Source of the DNA: SCUS01 sp966211675
GTDB lineage: Bacteria > Myxococcota_A > Polyangia > Polyangiales > Ga0077539
Assembly (NCBI GenBank): GCA_966211675.1
Contig: CBIHPK010000111.1
Coordinates: 1 to 27,435 of the forward strand
Reading direction: 5' to 3'
Length of the DNA: 27,435 nt
In this document: positions 15,590-22,829 of the stretch, in pieces
How positions within the stretch are numbered: position 1 is the first letter of the stretch
Layout of the letters: the number at the start of each line of letters is the position of its first letter
The notes under the pieces: model-generated
Databases searched by the model: none
Told to the model about the DNA's origin: nothing
The model's input: only the letters and a program-made list of their open reading frames with translations
Made by a program: the position numbers and the translations under genes

Positions 15590-17473
15590 ATGTGCGGCAT
15601 CGCCGGGTTCATGGCAGACGACGCGAGCGCCGGGGTCCACCCCGACGACGACGCGGCGGTGAAGCGGATGCTCGACTGCATCGCCCACCGGGGCCCCGAC
15701 GCCGAAGGCATCTGGCGCGCCCCGGGCGTGGTGCTGGGCCATCGGCGCCTCTCGATCATCGACCTCAGCGCCGACGGCAACCAGCCCATCGCCAACGAGG
15801 ACGGCGCCGTCACCGCCGTGGTCAACGGGGAGATCTACGACTTCGAGCCCATCCGCGAGGCCCTCGCCGCGAAGGGCCACACGCTGCGCTCCCGCTCCGA
15901 TAGCGAGGTGGTGCTCCACCTCTGGGAGGACCTCGGCGAGGAGCTGGTCCATCGCATCCACGGGATGTTCGCGTTCGCGCTCTGGGACGCCCGCCGACGC
16001 GTGCTGGTGCTGGCCCGAGACCGCGCCGGCAAGAAGCCCCTCTTCTACCGTCGCACCGGACGGGGCCTCGCCTTCGCGTCCGAGCTCCACGCGCTGGTGA
16101 GGGCCTTCCCCCACGAGCGCCCGGCGGTCGACCTCGGCGCCGTCGACGAGTACCTCTCGCTCCAGTACGTCCCCGCGCCCCGCACCGTGTACCAGGGCAT
16201 CTTCAAGCTGCCCGCGGCGACCATCGCGGTGATCCGGCCCGGCGGCGACCCTGCGCCCCGGCGCTACTGGAGCCGTCCCTGCGGAGAGACGCTCGGGGCC
16301 CCGGAGGAGGAGCTCGCTCGCGAGCTCCGAGGGCTGCTCGACGGCGCCGTTCGGAGGCGCCTGGTGGCGGACGTCCCGCTCGGGGCCTTCCTCTCCGGCG
16401 GGGTCGACAGCTCGGTGATCGTGGCGCTGATGGCGCGCGCCTCGACCCGCCCGGTGAAGACCTTCTCCATCGGCTTCCCCGACGCGGACGACAGCGAGCT
16501 CCGCTACGCTCGCCTGGTGGCCTCGCGCTACGGCACCGACCACCACGAGCTGGTGGTCGCGCCCGAGATGACCACGGTGCTGCGAGAGATCGTCGAGCAC
16601 CACGGAGAGCCCTTCGGCGACAGCAGCGCCGTGGCCACCTGGTACCTGGCGCGCATGACCCGGAAGCACGTCACTGTGTCCCTCTCGGGGGATGCGAGCG
16701 ACGAGAACTTCGCCGGATACAAGCGCTACAACCCCGCCCGCCTGGCCTCCGCCTTCGACCGCCTGCCGGCCCCGGCGAGGCCCGTGGTCCAGTGGGCGAT
16801 CGGTCAGGCGGGGAGGGTGATCCACCCGGACGTGGTGGACCTCGCCCGCTCGCTCGACGGGGGCGAGGCCGGTCGCTACCTCGCGCTGCTCGGGCACTTC
16901 AGCGCGGCCGACAAGCAGCGGCTCTATGGTCCGGCCATGGCCTCGGTGGACCCCACCACCACGCAGCGTCGCTTCGCGGCCCTGCTGGCGTCGAGCCGAG
17001 CGCCCGACGGGCTTCGGCGGCTGCTCGACCTCGACTTCCAGACCTACCTCGCCGACGACATCAACGCGAAGGTCGACATCGCGGCGATGTCCCACGCGCT
17101 GGAGGTGCGCTGCCCCTTCCTCGACACGGCGGTGGTGGAGTTCGCGGCGAGGCTGCCCTCGTCGGTGCAGTCGCGGTGGCGGGGCAAGCACCTGCTGCGC
17201 AGGGCCGTGGGCGACCTGGTGCCGAAGGAGATCCTCGAGCGCAGCAAGCGAGGCTTCGGCCTGCCGCTCACCCGCTGGATGACCCGCGACCTCGGGCCCA
17301 TGGCGCGCGACCTGCTGCTCGACCAGACCGCCCGCGACCGAGGGGTGCTCGACCCGGTCGCGGTGGAGGCGCTCTTCGCGGACCTCGACGCGGGCCGCGG
17401 CGGGGCCGACCGGCTCTGGACGCTGCTGGTGCTGGAGACCTGGTTCCGGGCCTTCGCCGACGGCGGAGCGTGA
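15590..17473 (+). CDS. asnB: Asparagine synthase (glutamine-hydrolysing)-like amidotransferase, copy 2
   Basis: A 627-residue class II amidotransferase, exactly the same length as the copy at 6158. Cys2 follows the start (MCGIAGF). Glutaminase motifs are HRGPDAEG, LGHRRLSIIDLS and NGEIYDF; the ATP-pyrophosphatase motif is LSGGVDSS. LSGDASDENFAGYKRY and LEVRCPFLDTAVVEFAARLP complete the synthetase half. Around the PP-loop the two copies agree at 39 of 44 residues (AVRRR to FSIGF), so they arose by duplication or by transfer from a close relative. It follows the zinc-ribbon methyltransferase on the same strand and closes the glycan cluster. A role in amidating a uronic-acid-type sugar is inferred from context; simple asparagine synthesis is equally possible for one of the two copies. 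Confidence 0.93.
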   Translation: MCGIAGFMADDASAGVHPDDDAAVKRMLDCIAHRGPDAEGIWRAPGVVLGHRRLSIIDLSADGNQPIANEDGAVTAVVNGEIYDFEPIREALAAKGHTLRSRSDSEVVLHLWEDLGEELVHRIHGMFAFALWDARRRVLVLARDRAGKKPLFYRRTGRGLAFASELHALVRAFPHERPAVDLGAVDEYLSLQYVPAPRTVYQGIFKLPAATIAVIRPGGDPAPRRYWSRPCGETLGAPEEELARELRGLLDGAVRRRLVADVPLGAFLSGGVDSSVIVALMARASTRPVKTFSIGFPDADDSELRYARLVASRYGTDHHELVVAPEMTTVLREIVEHHGEPFGDSSAVATWYLARMTRKHVTVSLSGDASDENFAGYKRYNPARLASAFDRLPAPARPVVQWAIGQAGRVIHPDVVDLARSLDGGEAGRYLALLGHFSAADKQRLYGPAMASVDPTTTQRRFAALLASSRAPDGLRRLLDLDFQTYLADDINAKVDIAAMSHALEVRCPFLDTAVVEFAARLPSSVQSRWRGKHLLRRAVGDLVPKEILERSKRGFGLPLTRWMTRDLGPMARDLLLDQTARDRGVLDPVAVEALFADLDAGRGGADRLWTLLVLETWFRAFADGGA

Positions 17474-17501
17474 CGGGTGAACGCGCTGCCGGGGCGTGCG
17501 A

Positions 17502-17507
17502 TAGTGC
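17502..17507 (+). promoter_or_regulatory. Candidate -10 TAGTGC for the small-protein/alr/mla operon
   Basis: TAGTGC ends six bases before ATG 17514, and no Shine-Dalgarno sequence precedes that ATG. This fits a leaderless start as seen at other genes here. The hexamer is a weak consensus match and no -35 is evident. Confidence 0.25.
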
Positions 17508-17513
17508 CCGGCC

Positions 17514-17774
17514 ATGATGCACATCTTCGAGTGCCACCTGGTGGCCGGCAGCGACCCGTCGACCCTGCTCTCCGAGGAGACGCTGCGGGAGACGCAGGCG
17601 CAGGTGATGACCCCGGAGGAGGCCCTCGCGGTCGGCTTCGGGAGGTTCAGCCCCCCGAAGGACGGCGGCGAGGTGCGCCTCGTGGCGGTCGCCCAGCGCG
17701 ACGCCCAGTGGATCCACCGGGTCATGGAGCGCTCTCCCATCGTCACGAGCTACAAGGTCCACGAGGTCGGGTGA
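17514..17774 (+). CDS. Small conserved-looking protein of unknown function (86 aa), coupled to alr
   Basis: A soluble 86-residue protein with no signal peptide or membrane segment that I do not recognise. It has an N-terminal MMHIFECHLVAG strand, an acidic helix (EETLRETQAQVMTPEEALAV), a GFGRFSPPKDGGEVRLVAVA strand pair, and a C-terminal helix and strand ending in SYKVHEVG. This is consistent with a small alpha/beta fold. It could begin at ATG 17514 or 17517. Its TGA overlaps the GTG start of alanine racemase as GTGA, so translation of the two is probably coupled. It is therefore likely a real gene rather than a chance reading frame. A role linked to cell wall or envelope genes is only an inference from position. 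Confidence 0.65.
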   Translation: MMHIFECHLVAGSDPSTLLSEETLRETQAQVMTPEEALAVGFGRFSPPKDGGEVRLVAVAQRDAQWIHRVMERSPIVTSYKVHEVG

Positions 17775-18982
17775 GCGACTCGGGGACGACGCTGAAGGTG
17801 GTGGTCTCGTCCCGCGCCGAGGCCGCGGGGGCCCTGCGCCCGACGCGCGCGGAGATCGACCTCGAGGCCATCGCTCACAACCTCGGCGTCGTCCGGGCGC
17901 TCGTGTCCGAAGACCGCGACACGGCCCCGAAGGTCTTCGCGGTGGTGAAGGCCGACGCCTACGGCCACGGGGTGATCCCGGTGGCCCGAGCGCTGGAGGC
18001 GGCCGGGGCCGACGGGCTCTGCGTGGCGCTGGTCGAGGAGGGCATCGAGCTCCGTGACGCGGGCGTCTCGCTGCCCATCCTGGTGATGTCCGGGCTCTAC
18101 GGCCACGGGCTCGGCGCGGCGCTCGACGCCCGGCTGACGCCGGTGATCCACGACGCCTCGCAGCTCGAGGCGCTGCAGGCCGCCCGCTCCCACGCGCCGG
18201 TGCGGGTGCACCTCAAGGTCGACACGGGCATGGCGAGGCTGGGCATCACGCTCGCCGCGCTGCCGGGGGTCCTCGACGCGCTGGCGGCGATGCGCCACGT
18301 GGTGGTGGAGGGACTGATGACCCACTTCGCCAACGCCGACTGCGACGACCCGAGCTTCACCGCGACGCAGCTCTCCCGCTTCGAGGCGGCGCTGGTGTCG
18401 TGCCGGCGAGCGGGCATCCACCCGGAGGTGGTGCACGCGGCGGCGAGCGCGGCGTCGTTCCGGATGCCGGAGACGAGGCTCGACATGGTGCGGGTGGGCA
18501 TCGGCCTCTACGGCGTCGCCCCCTTTCCCCACGCGGCGCCGGGGCTGCTGCCCGCCATGAGGCTGCGCACCGAGCTCATCGCGCTGCGTGAGCTCCCGCC
18601 CGGGTCGCCCGTGGGCTACGGCGGCGCCTGGCGCACCGGGCGCACGTCGGTGATCGCCACGCTGCCGGTGGGCTACGCCGACGGCTTCTTCCGACGGCTC
18701 TCGTCGGAGGCGGAGGTGCTGATCCAGGGGCGTCGCTGCCGGGTGGTGGGCAACGTGTCGATGGACATGACCACCGTCGACGTGACCGAGCTGGCGCGGT
18801 CGACCGGGGTCGCGGTGGGCGACGAGGCGGTGCTGCTGGGCTCGCAGCGCGGTGCCGGGGGCTTCGACGTCATCCGCGCCGAGGAGATCGCCCGCCGTCT
18901 CGGCACCATCCCCTACGAGGTGCTCACCGCGATCTCCCGCCGGGTGCCGCGCTCCTACCGCGACCGATCGCCGGGCCGATGA
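17771..18982 (+). CDS. alr: Alanine racemase
   Basis: PLP enzyme interconverting L- and D-alanine, supplying D-Ala for peptidoglycan. It has 403 residues. The Schiff-base lysine is Lys60 in FAVVKADAYGHG, after RAEIDLEAIAHNL. The barrel motifs VHLKVDTGMARLGI and VEGLMTHFANAD follow. The catalytic tyrosine of the C-terminal domain is near residue 283 in SPVGYGGAWRTG (usually VSYG), and VVGNVSMDMTTVDVTE closes the active site. The start is the GTG at 17771 overlapping the previous stop; the first ~25 residues are a non-conserved lead-in. Its own TGA overlaps the mlaE start as ATGA, which places it in one operon with the mla genes. Confidence 0.95.
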   Translation: MSDSGTTLKVVVSSRAEAAGALRPTRAEIDLEAIAHNLGVVRALVSEDRDTAPKVFAVVKADAYGHGVIPVARALEAAGADGLCVALVEEGIELRDAGVSLPILVMSGLYGHGLGAALDARLTPVIHDASQLEALQAARSHAPVRVHLKVDTGMARLGITLAALPGVLDALAAMRHVVVEGLMTHFANADCDDPSFTATQLSRFEAALVSCRRAGIHPEVVHAAASAASFRMPETRLDMVRVGIGLYGVAPFPHAAPGLLPAMRLRTELIALRELPPGSPVGYGGAWRTGRTSVIATLPVGYADGFFRRLSSEAEVLIQGRRCRVVGNVSMDMTTVDVTELARSTGVAVGDEAVLLGSQRGAGGFDVIRAEEIARRLGTIPYEVLTAISRRVPRSYRDRSPGR

Positions 18983-19779
18983 GCGACGACGAGGCACCGA
19001 AGCCTCCGGGCGTGCTGGCCACGGTCTTCGCGCCGCCGCGGATGCTGCTGGAGGAGCTCGGCACCCTCGCGGACCTCGCGTTTCGCGCGGTGGTGTGGGG
19101 CGCTCGTCCCCCCTACCGGGTGTCGCTGGTGGTGACGCAGATGGAGTTCGTGGGGGTGCAGTCGATCTTCCTCGTGGGCCTGGTGGGCCTCTTCACGGGG
19201 ATGGTCTTCGCGGTGCAGACGGTCTACGGCTTCCGCCGCTTCGGCGCGGAGAACATGGTGGGCGGCGTGGTGGCGCTCACGCTCTCTCGCGAGATGGCGC
19301 CGGTGCTCACGGCCATCATGGTGGCCGCCCGCGCGGGCTCGGGCATGGCCGCGGAGCTCGGCAACATGCGCTCCTCCGAGCAGATCGACGCGCTCGAGAC
19401 CATGGCGGTCAACCCGATCCAGTACCTGGTGGTGCCGCGCATCCTCGCGGGCATCGCGATGGTCCCGGTGCTCGCGCTGATCTTCTTCCTGGTCGGCGTC
19501 GGCGGCTCCTGGGCCATCGGGGTGTGGGGCCTCTCGCTCGACCCTGGCATCTTCGCCGACCGCATCAAGACGATGCTGGTGCCGTCGGACCTCACGCAGG
19601 GGCTCATCAAGGCGCTGGTCTTCGGCTTCACGGTGACGCTCATCGCGTGCCGCCACGGGTACTTCGCCTCCGGCGGCGCGGTAGGCGTCGGGCAGGCCAC
19701 GACCCGCGCGGTGGTCTGGAGCGTCGTGGCGGTCTTCGTCATCGACTACGTGATCACCTCGATGCTGACCCAGGTCTGA
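18979..19779 (+). CDS. mlaE: MlaE-family ABC transporter permease
   Basis: A 266-residue inner-membrane permease of the MlaE/YrbE type, part of the machinery that moves phospholipids between inner and outer membranes with an MCE protein. After a soluble start (residues 1-45) there are about five hydrophobic segments. Family signatures are visible: FLVGLVGLFTGMVFAVQTVY, LSREMAPVLTAIMVAARAGS, AAELGNMRSSEQIDALETMA and the C-terminal GFTVTLIACRHGYFASGGAV. ATG 18979 overlaps the alr stop. The ATPase gene follows after 15 bases. No MCE-domain (mlaD) gene follows, which is unusual for this gene order. Confidence 0.93.
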   Translation: MSDDEAPKPPGVLATVFAPPRMLLEELGTLADLAFRAVVWGARPPYRVSLVVTQMEFVGVQSIFLVGLVGLFTGMVFAVQTVYGFRRFGAENMVGGVVALTLSREMAPVLTAIMVAARAGSGMAAELGNMRSSEQIDALETMAVNPIQYLVVPRILAGIAMVPVLALIFFLVGVGGSWAIGVWGLSLDPGIFADRIKTMLVPSDLTQGLIKALVFGFTVTLIACRHGYFASGGAVGVGQATTRAVVWSVVAVFVIDYVITSMLTQV

Positions 19780-19794
19780 GGAGCGCAGCGGCCG

Positions 19795-20634
19795 ATGCTC
19801 GACTCGACGGACGTGCACGTGGTGGTGGAGGGCCTGGTCAAGCGCTACGGCGACCGCACCATCCTGCACGGGCTCGACATGACCATCGGGCGCGCGGAGA
19901 CGCTGGTGGTCATCGGCGGATCGGGCGCGGGCAAGAGCACCCTGGTTCGCCACCTGATCGCGCTCGAGCGCCCGACGGCGGGGCGCATCGTGATCGACGG
20001 GACGGACATCGCCTCGCTCAACGACGTGCAGCTGGCCAAGGCGAGGCGGCGCTTCGGGATGGTGTTCCAGAAGTACGCGCTCTTCGACTCGATGTCGGTC
20101 TTCGACAACGTGGCCTTCCCCCTGCGGGAGCAGACGAAGCTCTCGGAGAAGGACATCCGAGAGAAGGCGATGATCAAGCTGAAGGAGCTCGGGGTCGACC
20201 ACGCCTCGACGCTGATGCCCTCGCAGATCTCCGGCGGCATGGCCAAGCGCGTGGGCATCGCTCGCGCGCTGGTGATGGAGCCCGAGCTGCTCATCTACGA
20301 CGAGCCCACGAGCGGCCTCGACCCGGTGACCTCGCGCACCGTCGACGCGCTCATCGAGGAGATGCGCGAGCGCTTCGGGGTGACCTCCGTGGTGATCACC
20401 CACGACATGGTGAGCGCCTTCGACATCGCCGACCGCATCGCGATGCTCATCAAGGGCCGCGTCGTGGCGCAGGGGTCGCCCGCGGAGGTGCTCGCGGTCG
20501 ACAACGCCGACGTGCAGGGCTTCATCAAGTCGAGCGGGGTGGACGTGAAGCGCTTCGAGCACCGCGGCAACCGCAAGACCGCGTCGGAGCTCGCGGGGCG
20601 CGCCCGGGAGCGCAAGGTCGGCCGCACGGAGTGA
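19795..20634 (+). CDS. mlaF: MlaF-family ABC transporter ATP-binding protein
   Basis: A 279-residue ABC ATPase that powers MlaE. Walker A is GGSGAGKST with Lys47. The Q-loop is in FGMVFQKYALFDSMSVFDNV. The signature motif SGGMAKRVGIARAL starts at Ser146, with MAKR as in MlaF-type ATPases. Walker B is LLIYDEPTSGLDP with Asp169 and Glu170, and the switch histidine is in VVITHDM. A charged C-terminal tail (from about residue 250) extends beyond the core. GAGGAG near 19778-19783 is the ribosome binding site. The next plus-strand gene is an acyl-CoA thiolase with its own promoter, so the mla operon probably ends here. Confidence 0.94.
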   Translation: MLDSTDVHVVVEGLVKRYGDRTILHGLDMTIGRAETLVVIGGSGAGKSTLVRHLIALERPTAGRIVIDGTDIASLNDVQLAKARRRFGMVFQKYALFDSMSVFDNVAFPLREQTKLSEKDIREKAMIKLKELGVDHASTLMPSQISGGMAKRVGIARALVMEPELLIYDEPTSGLDPVTSRTVDALIEEMRERFGVTSVVITHDMVSAFDIADRIAMLIKGRVVAQGSPAEVLAVDNADVQGFIKSSGVDVKRFEHRGNRKTASELAGRARERKVGRTE

Positions 20635-20665
20635 GGGGCCGCGGCGTTGCTGCGGTGCGAGGCGC

Positions 20666-20693
20666 TTGACGGGGGCGGTCCGGCGGGGACAAT
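20666..20693 (+). promoter_or_regulatory. Sigma-70-like promoter of the thiolase gene (TTGACG-N16-GACAAT)
   Basis: TTGACG (20666-20671) and GACAAT (20688-20693) are separated by 16 bases. The -35 matches consensus at five of six positions and the -10 at four of six. A start near 20700 would give a leader of about 68 bases that holds a palindrome and an AAGGAG ribosome binding site (20755-20760). Confidence 0.55.
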
Positions 20694-20713
20694 CCGCGCC
20701 GGCGCCGGGCGAT

Positions 20714-20736
20714 GGTTTGCTGCGGCGCAACAAACC
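20714..20736 (+). promoter_or_regulatory. Imperfect inverted repeat in the thiolase leader (candidate operator or hairpin)
   Basis: Two 10-base arms, GGTTTGCTGC and GCAACAAACC, flank a GGC loop and pair at nine of ten positions. It lies about 20 bases downstream of the -10 element. The AT-containing arms stand out in this GC-rich context. Spacing and symmetry would suit a dimeric repressor such as a TetR-type fatty-acid regulator, or an RNA hairpin in the leader. Confidence 0.45.
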
Positions 20737-20767
20737 CCACGCTGGTAGATCGGCAAGGAGAGCGGCG

Positions 20768-21946
20768 ATGTCGAAGGTCGAGGTGTTCATTTGCAGCGCG
20801 GTGCGCACGCCCATCGGGGCGTTCCAGGGCTCGCTGGCGGACGTGGCGGCGACGCGGCTCGGGGCGACGGCGGTGAAGGCCGCGCTCGAGCGGGCGAGGG
20901 TGGCGCCCGACCAGGTCGGCGAGGTCTACATGGGCAACGTGCTCACCGCGGGGGAGGGGCAGGCGCCCGCGCGGCAGGCGGCCCTCTACGCGGGGCTCCC
21001 GACGGACGTGCCGTGCACGACGGTGAGCAAGGTCTGCGGGTCGGGGCTGATGGCGGTGGTGCTCGGCGCCAAGAGCGTGCTGCTGGGTGACGCCGAGGTG
21101 GTGGTGGCGGGCGGCATGGAGAGCATGTCCAACGTGCCGTACTACCTGCCGACGGCGCGCAAGGGGATGCGCATGGGCAACGCGACGGTCATCGACGGGA
21201 TGATCCACGACGGCCTGTGGGACCCGTACAAGAACTTCCACATGGGCGTGGCGGGCGAGCTCTGCGCGAAGGAGATGTCCTTCAGCCGCGAGGCGCAGGA
21301 CGCGTTCGCGAAGGAGAGCTACCGCCGCGCGCTGGCGGCGCAGTCCGAGGGGCTCTTCGCCGACGAGCTGGTCGGGGTGACCATCGAGGGCCGCAAGGGC
21401 GCGGTCACGGTGCTGGAGGACGACGAGCCGAAGCGCGGCGACGCCGACAAGATGTCCTCGCTCAAGCCGGCCTTCGACAAGGCGGGCACCATCACGGCCG
21501 CCAACGCGAGCAAGATCAACGACGGCGCCTCGGCGCTGGTGCTGGCCTCCGGCGACGCGGTGAAGCGCCTCGGGCTCACCCCCCTCGCTCGCATCGTCGG
21601 CTACGGCAGCGCGGCGCAGGAGCCCGAGTGGTTCACCACGGCGCCCTCCAAGGCCATCGCGGCGACGCTCAAGCGCACGGGTCTCTCCGTCGGCGACATC
21701 GACCTCTTCGAGGTCAACGAGGCCTTCGCGGTGGTGGCGCTCGCCGTCGCGCAGAAGTCGGGCCTCGACCTCGCGAAGGTCAACGTCAACGGCGGCGCCG
21801 TGGCGCTCGGGCACCCGATCGGGGCGAGCGGCGCGCGCATCCTGACGACGCTCACGCACGCGATGGCGAAGCGCGGCGCGAAGCGGGGCCTGGCGACGCT
21901 CTGCATTGGCGGCGGCGAGGCCGTGGCGGTGGTGATCGAGCGGTAG
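20768..21946 (+). CDS. Acetyl-CoA C-acetyltransferase (thiolase II family)
   Basis: A 392-residue thiolase, either condensing two acetyl-CoA to acetoacetyl-CoA or cleaving 3-ketoacyl-CoA. The nucleophile is Cys90 in SKVCGSGLMAV. GGMESMSNVPYYL, NGGAVALGHPIGASGARIL with His349, and LCIGGGEAVAV with Cys379 complete the active site. ATG 20768 is chosen because the conserved N-terminus begins there and AAGGAG lies seven bases upstream; an in-frame start at 20666 coincides with the promoter. With the 3-hydroxyacyl-CoA dehydrogenase and enoyl-CoA hydratase downstream it makes a C4 acyl-CoA module (beta-oxidation, or acetoacetyl-CoA toward butyryl-CoA or PHB). No acyl-CoA dehydrogenase or ETF genes are in the window. 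Confidence 0.95.
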   Translation: MSKVEVFICSAVRTPIGAFQGSLADVAATRLGATAVKAALERARVAPDQVGEVYMGNVLTAGEGQAPARQAALYAGLPTDVPCTTVSKVCGSGLMAVVLGAKSVLLGDAEVVVAGGMESMSNVPYYLPTARKGMRMGNATVIDGMIHDGLWDPYKNFHMGVAGELCAKEMSFSREAQDAFAKESYRRALAAQSEGLFADELVGVTIEGRKGAVTVLEDDEPKRGDADKMSSLKPAFDKAGTITAANASKINDGASALVLASGDAVKRLGLTPLARIVGYGSAAQEPEWFTTAPSKAIAATLKRTGLSVGDIDLFEVNEAFAVVALAVAQKSGLDLAKVNVNGGAVALGHPIGASGARILTTLTHAMAKRGAKRGLATLCIGGGEAVAVVIER

Positions 21947-22011
21947 GAGTCGGCAGGGGGGGAGCGTCGTCCCGGCGGAGGCTGCGAGGCCTCGACGCGG
22001 GGGCGGCCGCG

Positions 22012-22695
22012 CTACTGGATGTCCGAGAAGTCGGGCTGCGCGCCGAAGATGAAGCCGAGGCCGAAGGTGAAGATCACGGCCGAGTTGTCGACGTTGTAGT
22101 AGCCCGTGAACTCCGGCTGGAGCGCGAAGGCGTTGCTGATGCGGATGTTGGCGCCGAGCCCGAGGCGGGGGATGAAGCCGCTGCCGTTGTAGGTGGTCGC
22201 GGAGGTGCTGCTGGAGGACGACGAGCGGGTGCTGCCGAAGGCCACGGCGTAGGCGAAGCCCGGGGTCGCGATGAGGCTGAAGTTTCGCGACAGGTTGAAG
22301 CCGAGCACCGCCGGGAGGTTGAGGTACATGAACCCGACGCCCTCGTCCGAGGTCGCGATGAACATGCCCTGGATGCCCGGGTCGATGGCGAGGTCGAAGG
22401 CCCCGCGGAGCAGGTTGATCTTCACGTCCATGCCCGGCATCGTGAGGTTTCCGAGGCGCAGGCCGAGGTCGACGTTGTCGGCGACGCCGATGCGGAGCTG
22501 GTACGTGGGGGCCGTGGGAAACACGACCGTGCTGCCGCTGACCCCGGCGCCGATGACCTCGGCGGCCAGCGTGTGCTGGATCGTCCCCCGGGGGATCGTG
22601 CGGGCGGTGCCGTAGATGCTCGGCGAGGGACAGCCGGTGGTGAGGGCGCCGACGAGCGCGAGGCCGGTGAGCGGACGGGTCCATCGAAGGTTCAT
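22012..22695 (-). CDS. Putative outer-membrane beta-barrel lipoprotein
   Basis: A 227-residue protein with a lipoprotein signal peptide: basic NLRWTR, a hydrophobic core, then a lipobox LTTGC with Cys22 as the lipidation site. The mature part shows alternating short strands typical of small beta-barrels (YQLRIGVADNVDLGLRLG, FSLIATPGFAYAVAFGS, FIPRLGLGANIRIS, AVIFTFGLGFIFG). It also has a Ser-rich hypervariable stretch near residue 150 that may be a surface loop. I cannot name the family. It sits between the thiolase and the dehydrogenase on the opposite strand, with a 65-base convergent gap to the thiolase and a 134-base divergent gap to the dehydrogenase. Confidence 0.75.
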   Translation of the reverse strand: MNLRWTRPLTGLALVGALTTGCPSPSIYGTARTIPRGTIQHTLAAEVIGAGVSGSTVVFPTAPTYQLRIGVADNVDLGLRLGNLTMPGMDVKINLLRGAFDLAIDPGIQGMFIATSDEGVGFMYLNLPAVLGFNLSRNFSLIATPGFAYAVAFGSTRSSSSSSTSATTYNGSGFIPRLGLGANIRISNAFALQPEFTGYYNVDNSAVIFTFGLGFIFGAQPDFSDIQ

Positions 22696-22792
22696 TGGAT
22701 CTCTTGTTCTCCCCGCGGGTCTGCGCCGCGTCGGTCGAGGCTACATAGCTCCCTACGCCGACCACAAGGGATTGGTACAGCCGCCGCAGGGG

Positions 22793-22822
22793 TTGACGAT
22801 GACGACGGCGGTGGACTACCCG
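22793..22822 (+). promoter_or_regulatory. Candidate promoter of the hydroxyacyl-CoA dehydrogenase gene
   Basis: TTGACG (22793-22798), an 18-base spacer, then TACCCG (22817-22822), seven bases before ATG 22830. The -35 is good and the -10 poor. There is no Shine-Dalgarno sequence before the ATG, which suits a leaderless transcript. Confidence 0.3.
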
Positions 22823-22829
22823 CTTCGCC

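Noticed and set aside
6158..17473. Glycan cluster as a mobile element or phage region
   Set aside because: No transposase, integrase, terminal repeats or sharp base-composition break was seen; only the inverted asnB pair hints at rearrangement.
21978..21994. Short inverted repeat between the thiolase and lipoprotein genes as a bidirectional terminator
   Set aside because: The arms are only five bases, several pairings compete (including a CGAGGCCTCG palindrome), and there is no T-tract on either strand.
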